A DNA stretch of 64,000 nucleotides from Diadema setosum (lineage: Eukaryota; Echinodermata; Echinoidea; Diadematoida; Diadematidae): the NCBI GenBank assembly GCA_033980235.1, contig CM067067.1, forward strand, positions 33,676,451 through 33,740,450, written 5' to 3'. The notes beneath the pieces are model-generated. The model was not told the DNA's origin and ran no database searches. It was given only the letters and a program-made list of their open reading frames with translations. How positions within the stretch are numbered: the stretch's first letter is position 1; each line of letters begins with the position of its first letter. Below, piece after piece: positions 1-11,900 of the stretch. The position numbers and the translations under genes were made by a program.

Positions 1-854
1 CCAGTCTTCTACCATTATACTGGATCAGGCTTCTTTTAATCATGGTAGTCAAATTCCTGTTTTTGAATGGTTTTGGATAATTACATGTATCTCAGCAGAA
101 AAAATAAAACAGACAAACCATTTCAAGCCACTGTAGAGATGTGCTGAAGTCATCAAAATACCAAATGTGTTTGCATATTTAGCATTAGACTTTTCTGATG
201 AGAAGAAAATGTTTAACTTTAAGTACTTTAAATGTGGTCATAGTTCATGTACATGTATTTACGCTGTACATGTCAAAATTGCTGAAGACCCAAATCTGTT
301 TCCAAATAGCAAATAATCAAGGATGTGGGCTAAACCAGAAGAAGATGGGGAGCAGAAAAACTACACAGTGTAGATTATTACATGTATCTATATACGATTG
401 ATAAAAAAAAGTAACTCGTTGTTATTGGTAAGTTTTTGTTGTGTTACTCAGAATATATCAGTGATCTACCTATCTGCTAATTATTTAGATTTCAGTATTT
501 ATATTACACCATACCTCTCAAAAATAGTTTAGGTTTTTATTGTGGAGGTTCAAATGTGAGCTGCATTGCATCAAACACTGAAAAAATACAGCATTTGTAT
601 TATTAATTTCAATTTAATAGTACTGTGTGTTTTTAAGATAAAAAGTTCCTGTCTTGGTACAGTAACGTCCCATGACTGTATTCCAAATGTGTTGTTACAG
701 ATATTGTGATACTTGCAGCCTCCCTCATCATGAAACTTGTTTCATCACTGGCATAATATCATTGACATGAGAATTAAGCAAAATTTGTGATACATATTCT
801 TTGAAAATTATGTATAACTTACACATACACTCCTCCCCCCCCCCCCCCCAACAG
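1..854 (+). other. Intron (partial) upstream of first visible IRP exon
   Basis: AT-rich non-coding sequence. The gene's initiator exon lies further upstream, outside the window. The 3' end is a C-run (about 835-849) followed by AACAG, which serves as the acceptor for the exon at 855. I see no other gene or named repeat. Confidence 0.7.
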
Positions 855-1023
855 ATCGCTTGCCATATTCGATACGTGTGCTGTTGGAATCCGCCATGAG
901 GAACTGCGACAACTTCTTCATCAAGGAGGAGGATGTGGAGAACATCTTGAACTGGGAGGCGAACCAAGACAACTCGGTCGAAGTTCCCTTCAAGCCGGCG
1001 AGAGTGATCATGCAAGATTTCAC
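855..1023 (+). CDS. ACO1: IRP/aconitase exon 1 of window (N-terminal aconitase domain)
   Basis: Acceptor CAACAG at 849-854, donor GTTAGT at 1024. The exon opens with two bases of a split codon (phase 2), then reads [18 protein letters not shown] and ends PARVIMQDF plus two bases of a Thr codon. This matches the segment about residues 34-89 of human ACO1. The apparent open frame continuing to 1210 is intron read-through. Confidence 0.95.
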
Positions 1024-4000
1024 GTTAGTACCCACTGAAAATTGGTTGGTAGGGTGTTCTAGGCAGACTGGGATATTGTTTGGTCTACCTTTCCCCATTG
1101 GGTCAAAGTCCCAAAATCTGACACTTGCGATCAATTCACATACAATGTCTTTCCACTTCCATTGTATGCATGATTGTCCAACTACATTGTATAGATGGTA
1201 TAGAAAGTAGCAGAACACTAGGGAGTTGTACTGACATGTTCTTTTAAATACACTGTAGCATGATGCACTTCTCTGTCGATTAATAGGAGAGAATGAGTGT
1301 GATCTATAACGATGTAAGTTATTCCTGTTATTGACACAACAAAGAGATGAACCAGAGAGAATGATAAAACTTGATGCAAACAAAATGAACAAAATGTACA
1401 GATTTTGAACTGACAATGTCAGAACTGTACAAATACTGATCAGTTCTCTTTGCACCTGCTCTGAACCATAGGGGTGTACCTGCCATAGTGGACTTTGCAG
1501 CCATGAGGGATGCGGTGAAGCGGCTCGGCGGCAACCCGGAGAAAATCAACCCTGTGTGTCCAGCAGACCTTGTCATCGACCACTCGGTCCAAGTAGATGT
1601 CACAAGAAGGTGAGCTAGTCCTGTGGGCCTTCATCTGTCTTGGAGCAAGTACCAAATATTTGAGAGCGAGATGTCTTTCTCGTACATGATACACATTAGT
1701 CATTTCATTTGTATCATTTGTCTCTCAATTTAAATAAAATTTGTGAATTATTTGAAATACATCACCTACAGAGTGTATGTTTTTATAAAGTTCCATAAGA
1801 TAACACACGAAAAAAAAAAGAGAGTATTCAGTAGTTCTTCGATTCACCACAAATAGGAGATATATATTACAAAATGACCACAGCAACTTGAAAAAAATAG
1901 TTATATATCAAAGAATTTGAAAGGAAATGATTGACACAACTTGTGATTTCATCTGCACAGATGAAACTGGAGGCCCAAATTTCCTTTAAAATGTTCAGAG
2001 ATTGATTACAGTTGTTTTTCTGATCTGTTGTGTCACAGAGTGCATTTCTTGAATTATTTGCATTGAATGTGATTTGTGTGATGAACCGTAAACTTAGTTA
2101 GATATTTTCATTTCTCTCTGCTGTGACATTACTCTGCATCTGACATTGTTATACTCTCCTTTCATTTTTCCGTATGTTAACATCTATATAAATTCACTGC
2201 AATTTATTTGTATGACAGCTTTGTTTATAGCACCCCATGTGAATTTCCTATCCATTGATGTTTTTCCCCAATGTGAATATTAAAGTTCAGTGACTTTAAA
2301 TGTCGGTAAATGTGCTAGGGCATAAATGGTCTGTGAACACTAAATGTTGTTTTTTAATTCCTTCGGTACTGCTTTGATTAGGCACAAACAGTCTGTGTTT
2401 CTTTTTGTAGATGTATACAGTATGACCTACTTGTACACTCTGAAAGCCTGACAGAGTCGCTGTATGAACATCTACATGCTGATCTTGACATAATGGAGTT
2501 CTGACACTATAAAGCTGTGATCCTACAAAATCTAATCCCCCAAAGCCAACCACAGAACAGTTTCAAAAGCTCATCATCTGATAGATATGAACAACAGTGT
2601 TTTGATGATTGTGGATTGAAACACAGTGTAGTGATTCACACCACCAAAGTGGTACCTTTCATGAAAGCAGAAAAGTTCTTTTTTTCTCTCTCTCTATATA
2701 TTAAGAATATTCTTAGACTGTGATCATTGAAGAATACAAAGATGGAGAAAGGATAACAGTATTTTGATTTTGGAACAAACATTCTGTTTCTGGTGCTTGT
2801 ATGTCTGCAACTTTTGATATCAGGGTAACATGGTGATGGATCACATTTAGAATCTCCTCGAATTTAGTATTGCATATGTGTGGAACCTCTCCATTACATG
2901 CTTTTTATATAGTAATCACGAGAAAATGAAGCCACATGTTTCTTTAATCTAATCATACATTAGTGATGCATGATTAAAGGGATGGTACAGTATTGGTGGA
3001 GATGAAAATTGGGCTTTAACTTTTTTGCGAGATACCAAGAAAACACTTATGAAATAGTACAGAGCAGACCATTTTAAGAGGAATTCAAAGTTAATTTGAT
3101 GGAAATCGGGTTTGGAATAGCTGAAACATTCAAAAACAAAGTAAAACAAAATGATCGTAATAAAATGTGGGTCCCACACTTTACTAGGATCCCTCTGTTT
3201 TGGATATCTCAGTCATTTCAAAATCAATTTTCATCAAATAAACATTGAATCCTCATGGAATTACATGCTCTTTCATATGTCATAAGAGGTTTCTCACTAT
3301 CTCACCAAAAAATGATAAAAACCTGAATTAAGTCTCAACCAAAACTATATGATCCCTTTAAATAAAATATTATGTAGCAATTTAATCACTTTCCCTTTTG
3401 TGTTGTATAAATAAGGGGGATATAGAGAGCGGTACTGTTCTTTGTGCGTTTCCTTGCTATACTTATCCTACCCCTACAATATATATTTTATATAAGCTTT
3501 TAGTATTGTTGCCACATTGAATATGTTCCACATCATGATTTTAGTCAGAATTTTGTCAGTATAACTAAGTTTTACTTTATTTTATCAATAAGGATTTGAT
3601 TTGGTTTTCAAAAACAAAATCCCTAACATGAGACATGCTAAAATACGGTACATGGGACCCTGTGGCTTACTGTGGTCATAACTTTCAATGATGGTAACTA
3701 ACATCGCAGCAACCTAGAATTTTGAAGGCTAATTCAAGATCGGCATCATAATGCATCCAAGCTTTCTGCGAGCTTCTTTCACAAAAAATGGTAAATGCAG
3801 ATACCAAGCTGTTCAGAGAAAGAAAATGAAAACTAAACAAACAACTAATAGTCTGCTTTGTGTATGTGTTCAGCTCCAAAGTAGCAGATGAGAAGATTGC
3901 ATGTTAGCAGCCATTTAACTGTGAAGTTAAGAGAGTTCAAAATATAGGATAAAGCTGGCTCTTTGACTGTTGATTGAAGGTATTTTATGCAGTCATATAC

Positions 4001-7000
4001 TATATAAGCTGTTATTTTTGCAAGGGTTTAATTTTTTGCAAATTTTATGAATCACTGTTGGACCGCTAATTTAGCAGCATGCGAAAATGTTGCCATGTCA
4101 ATGAGTAATAGTGCACTTCCGGAATCATTGGAGTCGGTTCACAAAAACCAATGTCTCGCGAAAATATCCATAATCTCCTCATTCGCAAAAATATCTTTAC
4201 ACGAAAATAATAGCTTATCCAGTACACAAGAGGGCCATGCTTTGCTGTGAAGAGGCTCATCACTTGGTATGAATAAGACATACCATTCAATAAACCCAAA
4301 ATTGTACATAGGAATTATTATGTAAACTTTATGTAATAAAGAGTATTAGATTTATTTCATGTTTATATGAAAAATGCAAACAGATTTTTCCAAATGCCAT
4401 ACCTGTATTTGTGCAGTTGTGATAACATATTAGATAATAGATACCGCCACCAAATCTACATGTAAAGGCACTATGTCTAGGTTGTTCCCCCCCACCCCCC
4501 CCCCACCCCCCACCCCCATTTGTTGAGTCCTGTTCCCTGACTTTCAACACTAACACCCCTGAGTGATGGTGTTTCACTACCTCTTTAGCTTCCGTCCCAG
4601 GATAACGCGCAATACGCCCAACCCAGGCGGGGGTGATGCAGGGCGGTCGTCCTGTGGAGGCGCAGCGGACAGCTGTGTAGCATGCATAGGACAGGGCTAC
4701 CGGCTGCCCATACTAGACGAAATCTGTCCGTACCATCACTTGCCCTCAGATTGGTAAATTTGGGACTGGGTCTTGTTCTCTTGAAGAAAAGGGGTTGGGG
4801 GCAGTTACTTCTAGTTTCAGTCATTTTAAATTCCCTGTGAATATGGCATAGTCAAATTAATGTAATTCTGTTTATGTAATTCAACAGTTTTGCTGGGAAT
4901 GAAAAAAGGAACTTGTTGATAAATCTCCTGTATGTGTGCAGAGATGTTCATATATGTAAATATTTGATTAAGGGATTGGTTAGATATCAGCATCAAATCT
5001 GCTTTGGTAAGCAGCTAGCTAACTTCTTTCTTTTTTAAAACAGTGTTGCTTGTACAAACACAATACAGCATATTGCATATCAGACTGTCAGAACTTGATA
5101 GGATGTAGTAATTTAGTATGTACAGTGTACTAAATGTTCATTGTGTTGGTTTACTTGTGTGCTAACTGTCTTTAAACTGTGTTACAAAGAGTACTGTTAG
5201 TTCCATTTCATTCTTCAGTAGACCTGCGCTCACGTTGCTTGCTTGTTGCATGTGTTTTTGTTGGCTTTTGGAACGGTTGGCTAACCATTTTGTTTCAAAG
5301 CACAATAGAATTAAGAGAAGTTGTTTGCTGCATGGCACCTCTCCACTACATTATAGTGCTTAAAGGGACATTCCAGAAGATTTTCATAATTTCACATCAT
5401 GTAGTACATAAATCAACAACTCCATGTATAGATTTGTGGAATTTATTGTGGTTCTTGAGCAGAGTCAAAATACTTTGAAAAACCTTAAACAAATTACACT
5501 GAACAAGGATGATGACATAGAGGTTCACATATTTCAGAAATGTAGCAGTGTAATGCCATTACAATACCGCTTGCTTGCGAGTTCACCTGTGTATAATCTA
5601 TGCATGCCTTCTTCTTTTGTTCTGCTTCCTTGAGCCCGAACTCATGCATTCTTATGGTGACTCTGCCATGTCATCATCCTTGTTCATTGCAATTTGTTCT
5701 AAAATTTGACAATATTTTTATTCTCTTTCCCAATTATCACAATTTCTGAAACTCTGTCTTCAGTATAACTAATTTATAGTTGTTCAAATGCAAAAATCTG
5801 AAAATCATCCAGAGGTCTCCTTTAAAAGGCTTTGCACCATATTATCACCTTGCACATCAGACTCATACCCACACCTACATTGCTCTCACTGCACTTCTTT
5901 CTTGTGGAGCTTTCCGGCATTTCACCCAGTGCTGCATTTCACCCAGTGCTGCATTTAACCTTTTTCACAGGGATACGGTTCAACTTTAGTTTCCTCTATC
6001 AATATAGCTTCAGTTTCCTCTATCAATATAGCCTCAGTTTATATCTCATCCAACAATTTTATCAAGGTAAGAGATGAGCGATCAGGCACTACTGATGTTT
6101 GAAAAAAAAAAAATTGAAGAGAGACAAATAAGTTTTACGTTCCTGCAGAACGCACAAAATGTATAGCCAACAAATATGCTAGAATAGAGGAATCATTCAA
6201 GCATGAATCTATACTCTTTTAATTACCAAATTTTGCCAATTCCAATCTACAGGTGCATTCAATTTACAATCAAAAGATAATTTGAATAACTCAATCTTGA
6301 TTACATGTATGAACATGGATGTTTGTTGTGATGAGTATAGATGCAATGTATGTTGTTACAGAAGGGAACATTAATGGATATGGCCATTGGTTTACAAAAT
6401 ATAAAACAAAAAAACAAGCAAATTTATTACAATGGTTGATATGAAAGAAGCCTCTATCCATGAACTTGTAAAAGAAGTGCAAAGTTCTCAGAAAAGATGA
6501 TATTCTTAGTGTAGCTTTATTTCTGGCTCTTTTGCTAGTTGCTGTTTTTCGGGCAAGTCGCTGCATATGCTTGTGTTTTTAGAAATAGTCTTCCATGGGA
6601 GCATTTACTGTCCCCCTATTACTGTCTTATACTTCCATGTTTTTCATGTGTGACTGTGACTATGGTATATGTCTCTGTGTAGATCAAATATGTATTGTAT
6701 GTATGTATGAGTTTCTGTGATTGTTTGTGATAGCTAGATGTACACAACTAATTTTCTCGCGCTGCATTTCTAATACCTCTCTTCTCTTTGTCTGTGCCAA
6801 ATATGGCCTCACTATGTGTAGAAAATGGCCTCACTCTGCTTAGAAGATGGGGAGTGTGTTAAAACAAATTCATGCATTGTTGTAGATGTGTGTGAGTGCA
6901 TGTTTACTTGTATGCGCTTTCATCTTCATACACACAGCACCTAACTGATTGACTTGCCTGTCTGGGTAGACACAGATAGAGTGGTGAAACCCTAGAAATG

Positions 7001-8882
7001 CGTAAGATGCTACAAACATGATAGCGTTGCTAAGCATAAAAACTTAATAGAGGAATATGCATTCAAATGCACGATGACTTGTATCGATCAATAATATCCT
7101 GATCATCACTTATTTGGCCAAAGGAATATATACATTGTATGTGCCATATATACTGGCAGTATCTCAGTTTGGAGGGTTTATTCATTTTTTTTTTTTTTTT
7201 TGGGGGGGGGGGAGGGGGCATATCCCAAGTAATCTGAAGAAAAATAGTAGAAATGTTATCATAAAATATATGACACTTATTAGATATCACTAAAGTGATG
7301 ATTAAAGTATAATGAATCAACACAAGTCAACATGCATTTGCACTGCATTTAATTTCCAATAATTTGTAGAGTCACACCTGTGCCTTATTTCATAAAAAGT
7401 TGCTATGATAGCAACTCTTGCTGGAATGGCAATTGTCATGGTAATGACAAGAATCAAACATTTCTAATGTCTCTGTTGGCATGGCTGTTGCCATTTGAAG
7501 TTGCTATTCCAGCAAGAATTGCTATCCTAATATCTTTTTATGAAACAGGGTCCAGGTTTGGAATGTGTATTCATGCACTTCACAGCGTGTGAAACAAGTT
7601 AATGTTAGAATAGGAAAAAGAAAGGATAAAAACACAAGAGAAGGCACTGTGAGCAAATACACACCTATAGTTGTTAAAAAGCAGGGAAATTATGAAAAGG
7701 TGAAGTAGGTTGTAGGAGAAGGGTGTGAAGTTGGAATCTGAGGGCAAAAGTGATGGTAGAAAAATTTTTGTTGCAGCACCAAACAGAGGAAGAACACCTG
7801 CTTTCACACATTCCCCATGGCTGTCAGGATTTATTTTTCTCACCACAACTCTGTGCTCTTACAATATTGATTTGGCTGTCAGGATTTATTTTTCTCACCA
7901 TAGCTCTGTGCTCTTATGATAAGGATTTCTGAACATGCTGACAAAATGTTGTTCCAGTGAAATTAGTGCATAGGAAGAACTCTATTTCTTTTATACTTGT
8001 CTTTCCTTTCTTTACTTCCATTTTGTGCGGAGTTACGTCATTTCATGTTTGTTATTCCATTGCAGTACCATTGTAGTAACAAACAGTCTACAAAGCCTGT
8101 ACATATGAAAAAACGGTGTAAAACAACTTGCATCAAACTCACCCTTTATTTTGTTTTGTTGTCAAGGTTTTAAATGTTTGTTGAGCTTTACCCGGATTTT
8201 CCAGGTGATGCTAGTTGACTTATTGATTGTTAACTGTCTTAAATCAGTTGTGATCGATTGTCAAGTTTCTAATAGGAGATGATTGACAGAGTAATACACC
8301 TTATGGACTTTTTTTCTTTCTTTTCCATTTCTGAGTGTTGAATTTGTGCAACTTGAATGTTTGTCTCCTAACATACATTCTGCCTCAAGTTATTTTTGTT
8401 TGTTCTTATTTCATACTAAATTGAAACATCTGAGGCACTCATCAATTACATATTAGTAACGTCTGATAAAGATATACAATGTACAGTGTACATTGTATGC
8501 GTGTAGATAGTGTGTGATTACGGTATGCATCTTGTATGAATGTTAATTTTAGGGGAATCATGTAAAAAAGTGTACCAGTTATGTGCATCGTATATGAACA
8601 CTTATAATGTGTGCTAGATGTGAAAAAACAACAACAATAAAGCACTAAAGGAAATGTAAAATAAAGAGTAATATTATCATTACATCCAGCAATTTTAATG
8701 CTGTACCATTGATTACTATAATTGCCCTCTAATAACAAACTTACATGTAGTATACATGGTATTCAGCTGCAAGTTCATTGGCAAATGCCATAAGTTTTTG
8801 CATAGGATGCATTGCTACAAGATGCCTGTGATGTTTTGTATTCTGACACGGCTGCTAAATGAGCTTCTCATATTAAAGGTAC

Positions 8883-8914
<32 letters not shown>

Positions 8915-11900
8915 ATGGCCGGGACTGTGTGATAACCATTGTCACATGTGTCATGCAAATCATTTCATGAGAAAATGCAGATGTATTGTGTAAAATCAAT
9001 GCACATTATTGCTGCTAGTACGTGCAGTAGTTCATCATGTGCAAAAAAAAAAAGCACACTCAAACAAAAACACTACAAGTTTGCATGCTTGCATGGCTTA
9101 GTGCTCCCTTGCCCTGCACGTATCCATATCCCTTTGTCATCTGGAAAATGTGAATGAGTAGTGCAAACTGTGCATTTTTGTATTATTCTTTCGTCCCCCA
9201 ATTTATCACTCATTGCATCATTCTGTACTCTATGCTATTCCAATACAGTGCTGAAGCCTTGCAGAAAAATCAGGAGATTGAATTCAAGAGAAACAAAGAA
9301 AGATTTGTCTTCCTCAAGGTAAGCTATAGTACTGTAAATGTGGATATTTTCGCTCGACTAATTTTTCACGCTTGGCCAGGTAAAAAGAGTTTCGCGTGTT
9401 TTTAATTCCACGGAATCAAACACCAAGTACAGGAACGTATGGCATGCAAAAATATTCACACGCATGCTTTTATTTTCGCGCTAGTTTCTGGTTGCGCGAA
9501 ATGCGCGAAAATTTCAACACCGCGAAAATTTTCACTTTTACAATATATGCCAAAGTATTAAATTCTTTTGTTTCTTTGTGTCTGTTCTGTCTTTTTCTGT
9601 CACTCTTTTAATACATACTGTTAAAGTTGATTTTTTTTGGTGTGTGTGAATATTTTCTCGCCCTCCGCCGCTAAGATGAGTTTCGCATGTTTTTAATTCT
9701 GTGGAAATCAAGACATCAACTACTGGAACATATAGCAAGCAAAAATACTGTATAAGCTGTTATTTTCACGTACAGATATTTTCGCGAATTAGAAGGTGAC
9801 AGAAATTTTCACGAGATGATGATTTCGCGAATTGACACCAACGCTATTGTAAAACATGATATATTCGTGGCATAATTTTTTTCGCGAATTGGAGCCGACG
9901 GCCTTTTTTGCGGCATGAAATTTTCGCGAACTGCCACTGGCATTCAATACATATAGTGTAGAAAAAAACTTTCGCGTGCATTTTAATTGCGCGAATCTTC
10001 GCGCTTGCGAAATTAAAATGCACGCGAACATTGCTTGTTTTACAGTATCTTGCATGTATTGTTACTCTAGTGTATGGCGACATTTTCGCGTGTTGTGAAA
10101 TTCGAGATTCTACTGTGATTTGCGAAATTCGCGAAAATTAAACCCTCGTGAAACTAACCACTTATACAGTATTTTAATTTGTGTGCTTTTTATTTTTGTG
10201 CTACTTTCAGGATGCGCAAAATTGAAAATTTGCCATGAGTAAACAGTAATGATTATGTTTCTCTCTCCCTCTCTCTCTCTGTTGCAGTGGGGATCCAAGG
10301 CCTTGAAGAACATGCTGATTGTCCCACCGGGGTCCGGCATCGTCCACCAGATAAACCTTGAGTACTTAGCTAGAGTAGTCTTCAGTACAGACAGCATCTT
10401 GTATCCTGACAGCTTAGTCGGGACCGACTCCCATACGACCATGATCAATGGACTGGGAGTTGTAGGCTGGGGTGAGTGGACATTCCGAGTAGAGCATTTG
10501 ACCTTTCCCGTTCTGTGCTAGTTTGCTGCATCTCTGACTCTGTTCCTTCATTTTATTTTCTTCGTTGTATTTCATTATCCTTTCTTTTTTTTGGGGGGGG
10601 GGGAGGGTGATGATTATGAACAAGAGATAATTTAAGAAAAAAATGTATGGACTTAAAAGTATCTTGACTACATAGTACTGTATATTGCCTCCATCTCCTG
10701 CTCACATGAAAGCATCAATACTTCAGAGTTGACTTTGTCAAAACTTTTTGTGTGGTGGTCAGTTTGCCAATCAGTTTTTGGTGCAAGTTTCCTGATGAAG
10801 TTGAAATAAGTCCTATATCGCTTGGAAGCTTAGAGCCTATTAAAATTGATATAAATCAGAATTGAAAAAATTATACCTTCGCAGTAGAAGATTTCAAACA
10901 AATGTGAATTGAACTTCAGTGAACACAGAGCAGATTAAACAGAAAGGGGAATATGAAAAGGGCACCTCATCACAGGGTTGACATTTGTCAACCGAATGAT
11001 ACATTAAATGGAGGTCCTGTGTTTGAGTTAGTCATGGCTCACACACATAAAAGATCCCACTTCATTTATTCATTGCAAAGAGCTGGGTACTAAAACCAGT
11101 GAAGTGGTCCCTGTACCCACCCATACAAGAAAACTGGCTAATGATCCCCACCTAGTATGGTCCACCCCAGGTCACTAGCAATAGTCAGCAAAAATGGTGT
11201 TAACCAGGTGCATTATGCTTCATGAAGAAGGAGAAGAAGAAAAAGAAGGGTTAACAGAGATCCGTGATGGTGTGGTATGCAAGTTATGTGATGCAAATCT
11301 CCCTCTTTTCTCTCAAGGTGTTGGTGGCATTGAGGCAGAAGCCGTCATGCTGGGTCAGGCCATCAGCATGGTGTTGCCAAAGGTCGTAGGTTACCGCCTG
11401 GTCGGAGCGATGAACCCACTTGCCACATCCACCGATGTTGTGCTGACCATTACCAAGGTAAGATGAATTGTGATGGCTGTATCGGCAATTCATAATGTCC
11501 CATAAGTTCTATAAAATTTGTATGGATATGAATATACAATTTTTCTCATGTAAGGAAATTTCCATATACATAATGTCAGGAAGATAAAACATCAAAGTAA
11601 TCTGACTTAGAGAGACAACAAATTTTTATGATGTTAGAAACACAAATAGTGCATGCAGTAAAATGTGAAACAAAATATGGTAATATGAAATTTTCTTGTT
11701 TTGATAAGACTTCTAGACTAACCGTATTTGTGTAATGTGGCATTTCCATTGGAGTTTTCTGTAAGATTAAATGTGTTTTTCAAGGTTATATATGAGAGAA
11801 CTTATAAGGTATCATTTTCAAACAGGAAGGCTAGCTTCTTGTTTAGTCTGTATTTAGGTACTCTCTAGGTGAGCATGCATGGTATGAAGTAACAGCATCA

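Larger units (their letters stand above)
1610..4600 (+). other. Intron with two miniature transposons
   Basis: About 3 kb. Holds a TTAA-flanked element (2978-3357), a TA-flanked TTCGCG-family element (4000-4222) and a C-rich run near 4487-4516. The rest is AT-rich unique sequence. The 3' end is a pyrimidine-rich acceptor at 4580-4600. Confidence 0.8.
4754..9248 (+). other. Large intron with several short repeats
   Basis: About 4.5 kb. Contains a TTAA-flanked element (5364-5821), a T-run/G-run at about 7186-7215, a hairpin element (7383-7550), a 55-bp direct duplication (CTGTCAGGATTTATTTTTCTC at 7821 and 7876) and a GT microsatellite (about 8884-8915). The remainder is AT-rich with no coding signal. 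Confidence 0.75.
9319..10287 (+). other. Intron almost entirely filled by TTCGCG-family MITEs
   Basis: Element 9332-9543 begins only 13 bases after the exon. A second element (9618-10246) carries a third one (9748-10169) inside it. Only about 75 bp between the two insertions (9544-9617) and the last 40 bp, a CT-rich acceptor tract, are left outside them. Confidence 0.8.

Noticed and set aside
860..1210. Continuous reading frame starting at a TTG
   Set aside because: Only 855-1023 is exon; the rest is intron after a clear donor, and the TTG is an internal Leu codon.
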